A stretch of DNA of 64,000 bases. Source: Gordonia hongkongensis (lineage in GTDB: Bacteria > Actinomycetota > Actinomycetes > Mycobacteriales > Mycobacteriaceae). The notes beneath the pieces are model-generated. The model was given only the letters and a program-made list of their open reading frames with translations, searched no databases and was not told the origin of the DNA. Below are positions 47,901-56,711 of the stretch, in pieces. Every line of letters starts with the position of its first letter. Position 1 is the stretch's first letter. The stretch spans positions 3,100,001 through 3,164,000 of the forward strand of contig NZ_CP095552.1 of NCBI RefSeq assembly GCF_023078355.1. The letters are read 5' to 3'. Both the position numbers and the translations under genes were made by a program.

Positions 47901-50266
47901 GTCGACCGTACGCGCCGGGCGAGCCGGGCCGGCAGCGCCTCGCCCGACGTGAACACCCAGCGCACGTGGTCGGGTAGGGAGAGCCGTTCGTGCGCCATCG
48001 TGTCGGTTCCGCCGAAGTCGTCGACGGACTGAGTCGTCGAACCGCCGGGGTCCGGTCCGAGCACCACGTCGAGATAGGCATCGAGCATGGACGGTACGAA
48101 ATGCAGGACGGTGACGCCGGAGCGCGCGATGAGGTCGCGGAGGTACGCGGGATCGCGGTGTCCGCCGGGCATCGCGATCACCATCCGCGCCCCGACGCGC
48201 AACGGCCACAGCAACTCCCAGACCGACACGTCGAAGGTCGCCGGCGTCTTGTACAGCACGCCGTCCCCCGCGGCGATCGGGTGACCGTGCTGCATCCACC
48301 CGAGGCGTTGCTCGATCGCCCGATGACCGATCTCGACACCTTTGGGGGTCCCGGTCGATCCCGACGTGAAGATGACGTAGGCGGCCAGATCAGCCGGAAC
48401 TCGGGTCTCCCGATGCGGCCGTGCCGTCGGACCTCGACGCGGGGAGTCGAGACCGGCGACGAAGTGTGCGTCGACGACCAGGGCGGGTTCGACCGCGGCG
48501 ATGATCGCCTGCCGCCTCTCTTCCGGTTCGGCCGGATCGACCGGCACGTAGGCCGCACCCAGCCCGATCGCGGCATACACGGCGCACACCTGCTCGATCG
48601 AGCGGTCCAGTGCCACGACGATGCGATCGCCGCGCCGGACGCCCAGACTCGTGAACCGGTCCGCGAATGTGTCGCAGGCACGCGCGAATTCGCGGTAGGT
48701 GAGGGTGGTGTCGCCGAACGTCACCGCGGCCGCGTCCGGCGTCGACTCGACCTGGCGATCGAAGGCGGCCAGCACGTGCTCACCGACCACGCCGACGGCC
48801 GGCCCGCCGGAACCGAGGTGATCCAGGGTTGCCGACTCCCCGGCCATCAGCAGGTCGAGGTCGGTGACAGGCCGGTTCGGGTGCGCGACGAACTGTGTGA
48901 GCACGTTGAGCAGGCGACCGCGGTGTGCCTCGAGTTCCGCCGACCCGTACAGGGTGGGGTTCGCGTGCAGACCCACTTCCAGCGGGGCCTCCGGGCCGGC
49001 CGCGAAGACGTTCATCACCAGGTCTTCGACCAGACCGGCGGACAGCATGTGATAGCGCACGCGGGCGCCGTCGATGACGATCGGCTTGTCGAACAGCAAC
49101 AGGTTGACCAGCGGTCCGAACGACGTACCGCGGGCATCACCGAAACCGGCTGCCGCCCTGATGTCCTCGGATCGATACCGTTGATGGCGCAGACCCGCGG
49201 TGATCTCCGCGCTGACCGCCGCGACGACGTCGGCGCACGTCGCCGAGGAGATTCCGTCCACGCGCAGCGGCAACATGTTGGAGACCATCCCGGCCGAGTG
49301 CCGGACGCGCGCCGTCGTCCGTGCGGTGACCGGCAGACTGAGGACGATGTCGTCGCTGCCGGACATGCGCGCGAGGAACGCGGCGAATGCGGCGGTGAGG
49401 ATGGCGGCAACCGAGGCGTCGAGATCCCGGGCGCACCGACGCAGCGCCTCATCCAGTTCGGGACCGAGCAGCCCGGCGGAGACGACGGTCTCGTTGCGGA
49501 CGCCGGCGGTGGCCGGGTGTGCCGCGAGGCTGACCCGCTCGGGGAGCCCCGCGGCGCGTTCCTGCCAGAATTCGCGGTCTTTCTCGAACCGCGTGCTCTG
49601 CCGGTAGGCGGCGTCGTCGGCGACCACCTCGGCGATGCTGGCACGGCGGACCGGTCGGCGTCCGGTTCGCGGCGGGACCGTGGCAGCGACCTCCGCCGCA
49701 GGTTCCGGCGCGCGGTGCTCGTTGTAGCGCGCCACCGCTTCGTGCAAGCACATCAGTGCGCCGTATCCATCGAACGCGATGTGGTGACCGCGCATGTACC
49801 AGTACGTCCGGTCGTCGGCGATCCGGATGAAGGCCGCGACGGCGACCGGATCGGCCAGCAGGTCCACCGACCGCTGATGGTCGGCGCGCATCCAGTCGGC
49901 GGCTGCCGATTCGGGATCCGGGTGCGTCCGCAGATCGACGTCGATCACGTCGAACGGAACGGAGAAGTCGATGTACTGCCGAGGCGTGCCGTCGACCTCG
50001 ACCACGCGCGTGTACGCCGTCTGCAGGTCGCGTGCCGCCTCCAGCACTCCCCGACGGAACAGCTCCCGATCGAACGGGCGTCCGTCGTCGACGATGTCGA
50101 GGTAGTGCGCGACGGTGACCGAGTGGTCGTCGACCAGGTTCTCGGCAAACCACATGGCGCGTTGGGCCGCGGTCAGATCCAGTAGATCCGCCCCTCGAGG
50201 CGCGCGGGGTGCCCCCGGGCGCCAGTCTCCCCCAGTCCCATCTCGGTGGGACACAGTGTCATCCAT
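41924..50266 (-). CDS. NRPS A: C1-A1-T1-C2-A2-T2-C3 with C-terminal stub
   Basis: A 2780-aa synthetase that starts the line. C1 (residues 30-470, HHIAFDGYG at 161) resembles the EntF/DhbF-type condensation domain that takes an acyl or aryl group from a separate carrier. A1 (490-1015) has TSGSTGTPKGV and pocket DVWHFSLIDK, the Ser code. T1 has Ser 1064 (ALGADSLLAA). C2 (1120-1580) carries a 36-bp repeat insertion (residues about 1203-1232) and HHIAADG at 1277. A2 (1600-2100) has pocket DVWIMALIWK, unassigned, and PKAV instead of PKGV. T2 has Ser 2148 (LGGSS). C3 (2200-2650, HHINADG) works with A3 of the next protein. The last 115 residues are a degenerate A-domain-like stub. The ATG at 50266 has a weak SD; GTG five codons later is an alternative. 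No iron-box-like operator is seen upstream. Confidence 0.9.
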   Translation of the reverse strand: MDDTVSHRDGTGGDWRPGAPRAPRGADLLDLTAAQRAMWFAENLVDDHSVTVAHYLDIVDDGRPFDRELFRRGVLEAARDLQTAYTRVVEVDGTPRQYIDFSVPFDVIDVDLRTHPDPESAAADWMRADHQRSVDLLADPVAVAAFIRIADDRTYWYMRGHHIAFDGYGALMCLHEAVARYNEHRAPEPAAEVAATVPPRTGRRPVRRASIAEVVADDAAYRQSTRFEKDREFWQERAAGLPERVSLAAHPATAGVRNETVVSAGLLGPELDEALRRCARDLDASVAAILTAAFAAFLARMSGSDDIVLSLPVTARTTARVRHSAGMVSNMLPLRVDGISSATCADVVAAVSAEITAGLRHQRYRSEDIRAAAGFGDARGTSFGPLVNLLLFDKPIVIDGARVRYHMLSAGLVEDLVMNVFAAGPEAPLEVGLHANPTLYGSAELEAHRGRLLNVLTQFVAHPNRPVTDLDLLMAGESATLDHLGSGGPAVGVVGEHVLAAFDRQVESTPDAAAVTFGDTTLTYREFARACDTFADRFTSLGVRRGDRIVVALDRSIEQVCAVYAAIGLGAAYVPVDPAEPEERRQAIIAAVEPALVVDAHFVAGLDSPRRGPTARPHRETRVPADLAAYVIFTSGSTGTPKGVEIGHRAIEQRLGWMQHGHPIAAGDGVLYKTPATFDVSVWELLWPLRVGARMVIAMPGGHRDPAYLRDLIARSGVTVLHFVPSMLDAYLDVVLGPDPGGSTTQSVDDFGGTDTMAHERLSLPDHVRWVFTSGEALPARLARRVRSTTRAGLVNLYGPTEAAIDVTAQRVTTDGPAVPIGHPVPGTEVRVLDGRLHPVPVGVAGELYLVGPQLASCYVGAPGLTSGRFTADPRGDMGARMYRTGDLVRWTADGELEYLGRTDQQIKIRGQRVEPGEVEAVIAAIPGVDAVAVVARRDLGPAPVLVAYLRARRDGSVPESRADHDAGDTRQLLDADAVRAHCRRRLPGHMVPPGIVFLDAFPTTRSGKLDTRALPVPVLGSAATSFRTPQTPVERAIVSLVEEALDREGVSVSDNLFALGADSLLAARMVARARVDHGLGIALTDVFDAVDLADLASRAVVVPQSDPSAATRSQPPRPARIPLSQAQTRLWFINRMSPAESTYNMSGALRLAHALDADAMNRAVRDVVDRHEILRTVFPVVDGEPEQRILDSRTAADLLAGGTHVELVAGSAASGTHVTVAGSAASGTHVTDAGDDVDKAISAITDVGFDLAEEIPFRYRLLTGHPDGDIVVLVLHHIAADGHSLRPLLRDLMTAYDSRRAGAEPDLAPLPMQYADVAVERAETLGTPDAPSSVLVEGLEFWRGELRGAPDLLQLPTDRPRPRVMSSSGAHVDTVLGTGLTAGIRQLARSLAVTPFAVFQSALAITLGRLAATDDVSIGTAVAGRDDPALADLVGMFVNTVVLRTTLQPGDTVVDFVTAAHRRCARAMSRADVPFERVVDAVAPHRSPSHSPLFQVALTVQPDQLAELARWAGSAEVLDARVPSAKYDVTVSVTDRTDRYDVEFAYATDLFDDATVRDMARRLEFVLEQMVHEPSRSIGAIDLLRPDEMRTLAAPAWGSRPEQTLATLLTRGLASADPGAPALLGESAVRWSEVTTTTNQIARVLIERGIGPGDVVAVSIPRSPRSVLAVLGVAMSGAAFVMIDSRLPAARRSAMLADSGAVLVITADPVTTDGAGSSATRSTVAQLVLDDLEVDLGIAGRPTNRVADAERVRPIALDDAAYLQFTSGSTGRPKAVTVTNAGFAELVGEQQHRLGAGPDSRILHVAAPGFDVAVWEIVFAVCSGAQLAISPPEVFAGPELATIIARHRVTHTIMTPTALATLDPAAVPELSVVMVAGEACPPELVARWHAAGRPLLNLYGPSETTIWATASAPLRPAEPVTIGGPIAGVGVRVLDACLRPVPDGVLGELYLSGRALGRGYHGRPGLTAGRFVADPFETGGRMYRTGDLVTRTPSGDIVYHGRNDFQIKIRGMRVEPGEVDGVLASHPDVDIAVTVGTTTPAGDTVLVSYVTAPADRVPAPEHILDHAAARLPSHLVPHTVVVLDELPMTRTGKVDRRALPAVEISPAREYVGPRSRLEGVVAQIFADVLGLREVSVYDGFFELGGSSLSATKVAYRVEQHVGRRVPMSLLFENPTVADFVAAVATADRAVSGRMLTPRERTHVVDLTGVQRGLWSINQTDPASPAYNVGLTLELDGRLDVPALTGAVGDLVARHESLRTRYPLHDGTPVQLIIPAADAVHALRIPLVDLAGDRPDMPAEDRLGAEVAAVVGAGFDLTGPPAVRATILRVSPDRHVLVFVVHHINADGGSLGPLARDLAEFYSARISGRAGSRSAVGQRVQFADYAIWHAERLQTTRPDGETERQRQLRYWGQRLDRAGEPATIPTDRPRPVEPRHVGGVVDLDIPSSTATMLRQMARVGNTTQFAVLHAAIAVLIGRLSGSDDIVIGTPFAGRDDPALTDMVGMLATTVPLRTRLRLDEPFAELLRRVHTDDFADLGHTDVSFDEIVDHLARTDRTSVRRGRRNPLFSVMLSYQNLEFPDIELDGLHVRPRLPESFPAKVDLEVMLYPGDPDGVDRNGALGGQIAFDTDLFDPGTVALFAERFRNLLADIVSRPDTAIGDLAVWAEQNAPDVRGTDAVRPLHELVSEVAAVAPDTVIGVAGAPQVTFADLEATAVAMSMSIPDEDPAEALTIAVATLLADADRSIDEVFESVRSAADAVVHGHTGAGSGAVQRNRVEPA
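46575..46662 (-). repeat. 36-bp AGCGAGC-type repeats inside C2 of NRPS A
   Basis: Two full units (46575, 46611) and a third partial one contain the core GGGAGCGCAGCGAGCGGG on the coding strand and encode GTHVTVAGSAAS twice. They sit in a loop just before the HHIAADG strand. Core and period match the A5 insertion at 34085. Confidence 0.85.
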
Positions 50267-50351
50267 GCGTCGTCCGACGTCGGTTTCGGCGGTTGGGTCG
50301 CTCGACGATGACGCCCCCGCGTCCCCCCGCAGCGATCGTCGAACAGCAACG

Positions 50352-50357
50352 AATCAT
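50352..50357 (-). promoter_or_regulatory. Possible -10 element for the NRPS operon
   Basis: TATGAT on the minus strand, 86 bp before the NRPS A start, in an AT-richer patch; the -35 region (near CAAAGC) is poor. The rest of 50267-50577 shows no gene, no IdeR/DmdR-like iron box and no clear regulator site. Confidence 0.25.
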
Positions 50358-50577
50358 ACGCGGTACATCGCATCCGCTTTGGAAAGTGATACATCCCGCA
50401 CGATCGGCCGTTCCCGACGATCAGACGACTTCGAAAACTGGTGTGACAGATGGGATCACCCGAGTGCGATGGAGCCACACTGGTCACTTTCGTACCGTCT
50501 GGCGTGGTTCCGGGACCGTAGGATTCGGTCGTTCGACCGACACCGGGACAGAACGGCATCTCGGACATGGCTTCGCC

Positions 50578-50715
50578 CGGCGCCGGGAGCGAAGCGAGCG
50601 GGCCGAATGAACACCGGCGCCGGGAGCGAAGCGAGCGGGCCGAATGAACACCGGCGCCGGGAGCGAAGCGAGCAGGCCGAATGAACACCGGCGCCGGGAG
50701 CGAAGCGAGCGGGCC
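50578..50715. repeat. Four tandem 37-bp palindromic repeats upstream of the lyase gene
   Basis: Units begin CGGCGCCGGGAGCGAAGCGA at 50578, 50615, 50652 and 50689 with CCGAATGAACAC linkers. The core GCTCGCTTCGCTCCC is an imperfect palindrome, also found inside the NRPS genes. There are no unique spacers, so this is not a CRISPR. It lies between the NRPS A promoter and the lyase gene. Confidence 0.85.
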
Positions 50716-50759
50716 TCGATCGATGGAGTCGCAGCGCCGGACAAGGCAAGATCGGACTG

Positions 50760-51677
50760 GTGTCAGACGTGCAGTTGATCGAGGTGGGCCCGCGGGACGG
50801 GTTGCAGAACGAGCAGACCCTGCTCTCCGTCGAGGAGAAGATCGAGTTCATCGCCCGGGCCGTCGACGCCGGCGTGCGCCGGATCGAGGCGGTGAGTTTC
50901 GTGAACCCCAAACGCGTACCGCAGATGGCCGGCGCCGAGGAGGTCATGGCCGGGGTGCCCCGCGTGGACGGTGTCTCCTATATCGGTCTCGTCCTGAATC
51001 GTCGTGGTCTCGACCGCGCTCTCGCCTCCGCGGTCGACGAGGTGAACGCGGTCGTCGTGGCCACCGAGGCGTTCAGCCACCGTAATCAGGGCTGCAGCGT
51101 CGAGGACACCATTTCGGCGGCCGTCGATGTGGTGCGCGACGCGCGCGCGGCCGGCCTCGCGACGACGGTGACCATCGCGGTCGCGTTCGGCTGCCCGTTC
51201 ACGGGCGAGGTCGACCCTCGCCGGATCTCCGACATCGTGGCGCGGTTGACCGATCAGGCCGCCCCGGACGAGATCGCTCTCGCCGACACGATCGGCGTCG
51301 GGGTTCCGGCGCAGGTCCGCGATCTCGCCGCCCGCACGGCGGAGCGTGCGCCCGGTATTCCACAGCGCTGGCATTTCCACAACACGCGGAACACCGGTTA
51401 CGCGAATGCTCTCACCGCGCTCGATTCGGGGGCCGGCGCCATCGACGCCAGTGTCGGCGGATTCGGTGGGTGTCCGTTCGCTCCCGCGGCGACCGGCAAC
51501 ATCGCGTCCGAGGATCTCGTCTACGCACTCGATCGGTCCGAGGTCAGCACGGGTGTCGACATGCAGGGGCTGATCGACGCCGCCGCGTGGCTGGGCCGGG
51601 CCCTCGACAAGAATGTCCCCGCACTCCTCGGACGTGCCGGAGCATTTCCGGCCGTCCGCGGAGACGGGGACATCTGA
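50760..51677 (+). CDS. mvaB: Hydroxymethylglutaryl-CoA lyase-type enzyme
   Basis: A 305-aa TIM-barrel HMG-CoA lyase family protein, which in that family splits HMG-CoA to acetyl-CoA and acetoacetate (leucine breakdown). The N-terminus VQLIEVGPRDGLQNEQ carries the catalytic Arg-Asp pair, WHFHNTRNTGYAN carries metal-binding His residues, and VGGFGGCPFAPAATGN carries the catalytic Cys of the loop. Length is usual. The start is GTG at 50760, after the repeat cluster. It is divergent from the NRPS operon, and a role in supplying the NRPS is not evident. Related acyl-CoA lyases with other substrates cannot be excluded. Confidence 0.88.
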   Translation: MSDVQLIEVGPRDGLQNEQTLLSVEEKIEFIARAVDAGVRRIEAVSFVNPKRVPQMAGAEEVMAGVPRVDGVSYIGLVLNRRGLDRALASAVDEVNAVVVATEAFSHRNQGCSVEDTISAAVDVVRDARAAGLATTVTIAVAFGCPFTGEVDPRRISDIVARLTDQAAPDEIALADTIGVGVPAQVRDLAARTAERAPGIPQRWHFHNTRNTGYANALTALDSGAGAIDASVGGFGGCPFAPAATGNIASEDLVYALDRSEVSTGVDMQGLIDAAAWLGRALDKNVPALLGRAGAFPAVRGDGDI

Positions 51678-51724
51678 GCGGGACCCCATCGGTGCGAACG
51701 CACCGGTGGGAAACCCTTCGCCGA

Positions 51725-52165
51725 CTATCCGGTGGTGTGGACGATCAGCACGTCGCACGCCGACTTGCGGGCCACATCGGCGGGGACCGATCCGAGGAGC
51801 CGCCCGGCGATCGAATTCAGGCCGCGATTGCCCACGACGAGAAGATCGGCCTTGACGTCGCTCACCAACTGCAGGAGCGCGTCGACCGGAGCACCCTTGA
51901 CCGGGCGCTGCACCACGTTCGACGCACCGGCCTTGGTGGCCCGTTCCTTCGCGGTTCGCAGGATCTCCTCGGTCGGCGTCGATCCGGTGATCTGGTACGC
52001 CTCGTCTTTCAGGACATCCGCGGCGTCTCCGGCTCCGCGCTCGTTCGGGAAGTACGCGCACGCGATCACCAACTGAGCGTCGCCCGCGAGTGCACCCGCA
52101 CGCTCCACAGCCTTCATCGACGACTCGGAGCCGTCCGTTCCGACGACGACGGTTTCGTAAGAGCT
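51725..52165 (-). CDS. Universal stress protein (UspA family)
   Basis: A 146-aa single-domain Usp. MSSYETVVVGTDGSESSMKAVERA opens the fold, and VVGNRGLNSIAGRLLGSVPADV is the G-x2-G-x9-G-S ATP-binding motif, so it belongs to the nucleotide-binding class. ATG 52165 follows GAGAGGTTGGG as SD. By neighbourhood (beside uvrB) it corresponds to Rv1636 of M. tuberculosis. It lies convergent to the lyase gene with 47 bp between. Confidence 0.93.
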   Translation of the reverse strand, partial: SSYETVVVGTDGSESSMKAVERAGALAGDAQLVIACAYFPNERGAGDAADVLKDEAYQITGSTPTEEILRTAKERATKAGASNVVQRPVKGAPVDALLQLVSDVKADLLVVGNRGLNSIAGRLLGSVPADVARKSACDVLIVHTTG

Positions 52166-52337
52166 CATCCCAACCTCTCGACATGAATTCGCCTCGCTGC
52201 CCATCAGCGAGGCGTCATCGCGTGTACCCACAATGCAGGGGTCCTGCACGGGGACATTAGTGTGCCACGGGCACGTCTGTCCCCCGTTCGTGGTGATCGG
52301 CACATCGTGAACCCGACGCTGCCACCCCGAACAGACG

Positions 52338-54494
<2,157 letters not shown>

Positions 54495-54514
54495 AGTGCC
54501 AGGGTAAACGCGAC

Positions 54515-55180
54515 CTATGACAGCGATGTTCCCGCGGACCGGCGTCCGACGAGCGCGGCGACGAGCACGACCGCCGAGCACAGCGGGATCGGCTGGCCGA
54601 CGACGACGAACACTCCGACGTCGGCGAGGAGCGCGACGGGCGCCGCGACCCGGACCACCGGGCCCGGAACCGGCGCCTTGCCGCGGGTCCGGCGCGGCAC
54701 GCGCGACCACGGTTTCGCGATCGACAGCCAGCCCTGGAACGCGATCAACGTGGCCATCAGGACCGTCGACGCGAGCAGGCCGGCCGACGCGACTTCGCGG
54801 GCGCGCGCCGCCGAGTCGAGAGCTGGTGAGAGCACCGCGATCCCGACGACGAGCTGGCTCACCGTGATCGCGAACTTCACGAGGACCCACCAGTGGAGGA
54901 AGAAGCCCCACGGCGTCGTGGCGGACAACAGGAATCCCGACATCGCGGACACATTGGCAGAGACCACCAGGACCGTGGTGTCGAGGACGTGCGCGGCGAC
55001 CGCGCCCCCGTCCCCGGGACTCAGCATCAGAACCGCCATCGCGAGCGCCTGGCTCATCCAACAGACCGACGAGAGCACGTGTATCCACAACAGCACGTGC
55101 CGTGCGCGCTTGACGGTCGGCCGCGCTGTGATTCGTTCGCGGGCCACAGCACGGCCCCGTTCGGCGACGAAAGTCCTCAT
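54515..55180 (-). CDS. Integral membrane protein, unknown function
   Basis: A 221-aa protein with about five hydrophobic segments, for example [76 protein letters not shown] and [19 protein letters not shown], with a basic N-terminus and a basic loop between TM4 and TM5. The spacing recalls DUF2269-type membrane proteins, but I cannot prove this. ATG 55180 is chosen because GGGATGG lies upstream; ATG 55216 is in frame as an alternative. It ends 21 bp before uvrB and probably shares its transcript. Confidence 0.65.
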   Translation of the reverse strand: MRTFVAERGRAVARERITARPTVKRARHVLLWIHVLSSVCWMSQALAMAVLMLSPGDGGAVAAHVLDTTVLVVSANVSAMSGFLLSATTPWGFFLHWWVLVKFAITVSQLVVGIAVLSPALDSAARAREVASAGLLASTVLMATLIAFQGWLSIAKPWSRVPRRTRGKAPVPGPVVRVAAPVALLADVGVFVVVGQPIPLCSAVVLVAALVGRRSAGTSLS

Positions 55181-55274
55181 GTTCCGACCATCCCGCGGAC
55201 CGGCGGTCGGACGCATCGGTGAGAACTCGGGCTTTCACCCTGAGATCGTCGGTGAGGCTGTCTAGATTCAGAGC

Positions 55275-55868
55275 ATGACGAGCGATGGCGGGCGCACCGC
55301 CGACCCCGGGTCAGCACCGCACCCGCTGCACCCGCCGAAACGCGAGGTCTTCGACGTCCCGGCGATGACGAACACCGACAACAAGGGATTCGTCCGGGAG
55401 GTCGAGGAGTATCGCGTCACCGACTTCGGGCTGTACATGTCGCGCCACGCTCCCGGGCACCCCAGATTCGACCACCTGGAGTCATGGCTGCTACCCGCTT
55501 TGGGTTTGCGCGCCAACATCTTCCACTACCAGGGCGGCTACCGCGAAGGGCAGCGCCTGTACCTGGATGTGGGCCGGTTCGCCGGCCCCGACGACGACGG
55601 CCGGTGGCATGCCGAGGACTGGTACCTCGATCTCGTCGACGTGCCGGGCACCCCTCCCCTGCTGCTCGACACCGACGAGCTGCTCGAGGCCCACCGTGAC
55701 GGTTTGCTCGACACCGCGCAGTGCGTCGAAGCCGTCGGGATCGCCACGCGTGCACTCGTCGGTGCGGCGGAACACGGCAACGACATACAGGCCTGGCTCG
55801 ACGCCGCGGCGGGTGGCGCGGTGGCCTTTCGCGACCACGACCACCGTCGCCAGGGCGAGGCCCGGTAG
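55275..55868 (+). CDS. DUF402 domain protein
   Basis: A 197-aa protein with a DUF402 (FomD/YgaC-like) fold, a family of nucleotide-phosphate hydrolases. Recognisable parts are [52 protein letters not shown] and [17 protein letters not shown], with the conserved acidic residues of the metal site. The N-terminal 30 residues are Pro/His-rich. It is divergent from the membrane-protein gene and convergent with the next gene (1 bp apart). The physiological substrate is unknown. Confidence 0.75.
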   Translation: MTSDGGRTADPGSAPHPLHPPKREVFDVPAMTNTDNKGFVREVEEYRVTDFGLYMSRHAPGHPRFDHLESWLLPALGLRANIFHYQGGYREGQRLYLDVGRFAGPDDDGRWHAEDWYLDLVDVPGTPPLLLDTDELLEAHRDGLLDTAQCVEAVGIATRALVGAAEHGNDIQAWLDAAAGGAVAFRDHDHRRQGEAR

Positions 55869-55869
55869 A

Positions 55870-56340
55870 TCAGTACGTCGGCAGCACGAAACAGGATCCG
55901 TTACGGATGAAGTCGGGGAGCTGGACGCCGGTGCCCACCGTGACCGCCCTCGACTTCTCGACTCCGTCGAGGGTCGCCTTCAGCAGGTAGCGGCCCGGGG
56001 TCGACGGCCGCCACTTGGGCCGGATCTCGACACTCGTGGGCTTCTGGTCGTAGATCGTGACCGAGCGCCCGGCGCCCACCAGGGTGACCTTCAGATTCGA
56101 CTTCGCCGAACGCGGATCGCTGACGAGAACCGACAGTGTGTAGGAACATCCCGCGCCGTACACCCCGTAGTTGAACGAGCCGTTGGCCGACGAGCCGTAA
56201 CCCGGAAGAGTGTCCACCGCGATGCCCTGCAGCGCCGCCTCCGCCGGCGCGGCCAGCGCCACGCTTGCGCACGCAACTGCACCGAAAGCTATTGCGCCAC
56301 TGGCAATCCGCGCGCGACTCCGACTTCCCCGACCGACCAT
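55870..56340 (-). CDS. Secreted protein of unknown function
   Basis: A 156-aa protein with a Sec signal peptide: basic MVGRGSRSRARIA, hydrophobic SGAIAFGAVACASVALA, cleavage likely after APAEA. The mature part has two cysteines (GAGCSY near the start and GSCFV at the end) that could form a disulfide, and an Ig-like beta pattern (NLKVTLVGAGRSVTIYD; PGRYLLKATLDG). ATG 56340 has GGAG 6 nt upstream; an in-frame GTG at 56352 is less well placed. The protein probably acts in the cell envelope. Confidence 0.7.
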   Translation of the reverse strand: MVGRGSRSRARIASGAIAFGAVACASVALAAPAEAALQGIAVDTLPGYGSSANGSFNYGVYGAGCSYTLSVLVSDPRSAKSNLKVTLVGAGRSVTIYDQKPTSVEIRPKWRPSTPGRYLLKATLDGVEKSRAVTVGTGVQLPDFIRNGSCFVLPTY

Positions 56341-56430
56341 GCTGTACTCCACTCCTGGGCTTCGTCCTCAGCGACCACCCCCACCGCGGGGGCGTGCGAC
56401 TCACAAGTTAGCAGCGGACGGGGCAGCATG

Positions 56431-56470
56431 TGCCAATTTTGGCAACGTTTGTAGTCAGTTTTTGTGCCAA
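56431..56470. promoter_or_regulatory. TGCCAA inverted repeat in an AT-rich patch
   Basis: TGCCAA-TT-TTGGCA (56431-56444) plus a third TGCCAA (56465-56470) lie 90-130 bp upstream of the secreted-protein start. They stand out as AT-rich in this GC-rich DNA and fit an operator or promoter. The cognate regulator is unknown. Confidence 0.35.
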
Positions 56471-56477
56471 CCGCCGG

Positions 56478-56711
56478 TCAGCGTGTCACGACCCGCACCG
56501 CGGCCGGCCGCCCCGGGTCACAGGACCCGTACTGATCCGGTCCGGCCGGTGCGAATCCACCGTCGGCGAGACGATCCGCCAAGCCCTCCGCGGCGCCGGC
56601 GTCACGTGCGGTCACCCGCAACTCGACCGTCGCCGGGTTGACGATGTCGACCGCGGTGGCCAGTTCGCCGGCGAGCGCCCACAATCGGTTCACCAGGCGC
56701 GGACGGACCAT
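56478..56711 (-). pseudogene. Out-of-frame 3' part of coaE
   Basis: RPRLVNRLWALAGELATAVDIVNPATVELRVTARD continues the C-terminal extension that follows the kinase domain in mycobacterial CoaE, but in another frame. The shift lies at about 56715-56740. One extra base or two missing bases, or a sequencing error, would join it to the kinase ORF as a protein of about 298 aa. It is not a gene of its own. Confidence 0.55.

Noticed and set aside
50267..50577. IdeR/DmdR iron box controlling the NRPS genes
   Set aside because: Searched by eye on both strands for a TTAGGTTAGGCTAACC-like palindrome; none is present.
50578..50715. Possible CRISPR array (four 37-bp units)
   Set aside because: Units are contiguous without unique spacers, the core is found inside coding DNA too, and there are no cas genes.
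50760..52184. 473-codon minus-strand frame opposite the HMG-CoA lyase
   Set aside because: Shadow of the lyase gene, which has all catalytic motifs on the plus strand.
54495..55238. Extended UvrB N-terminus (open frame to 55238)
   Set aside because: The extension is Arg-rich shadow sequence of the membrane-protein gene; UvrB homology starts at [15 protein letters not shown].
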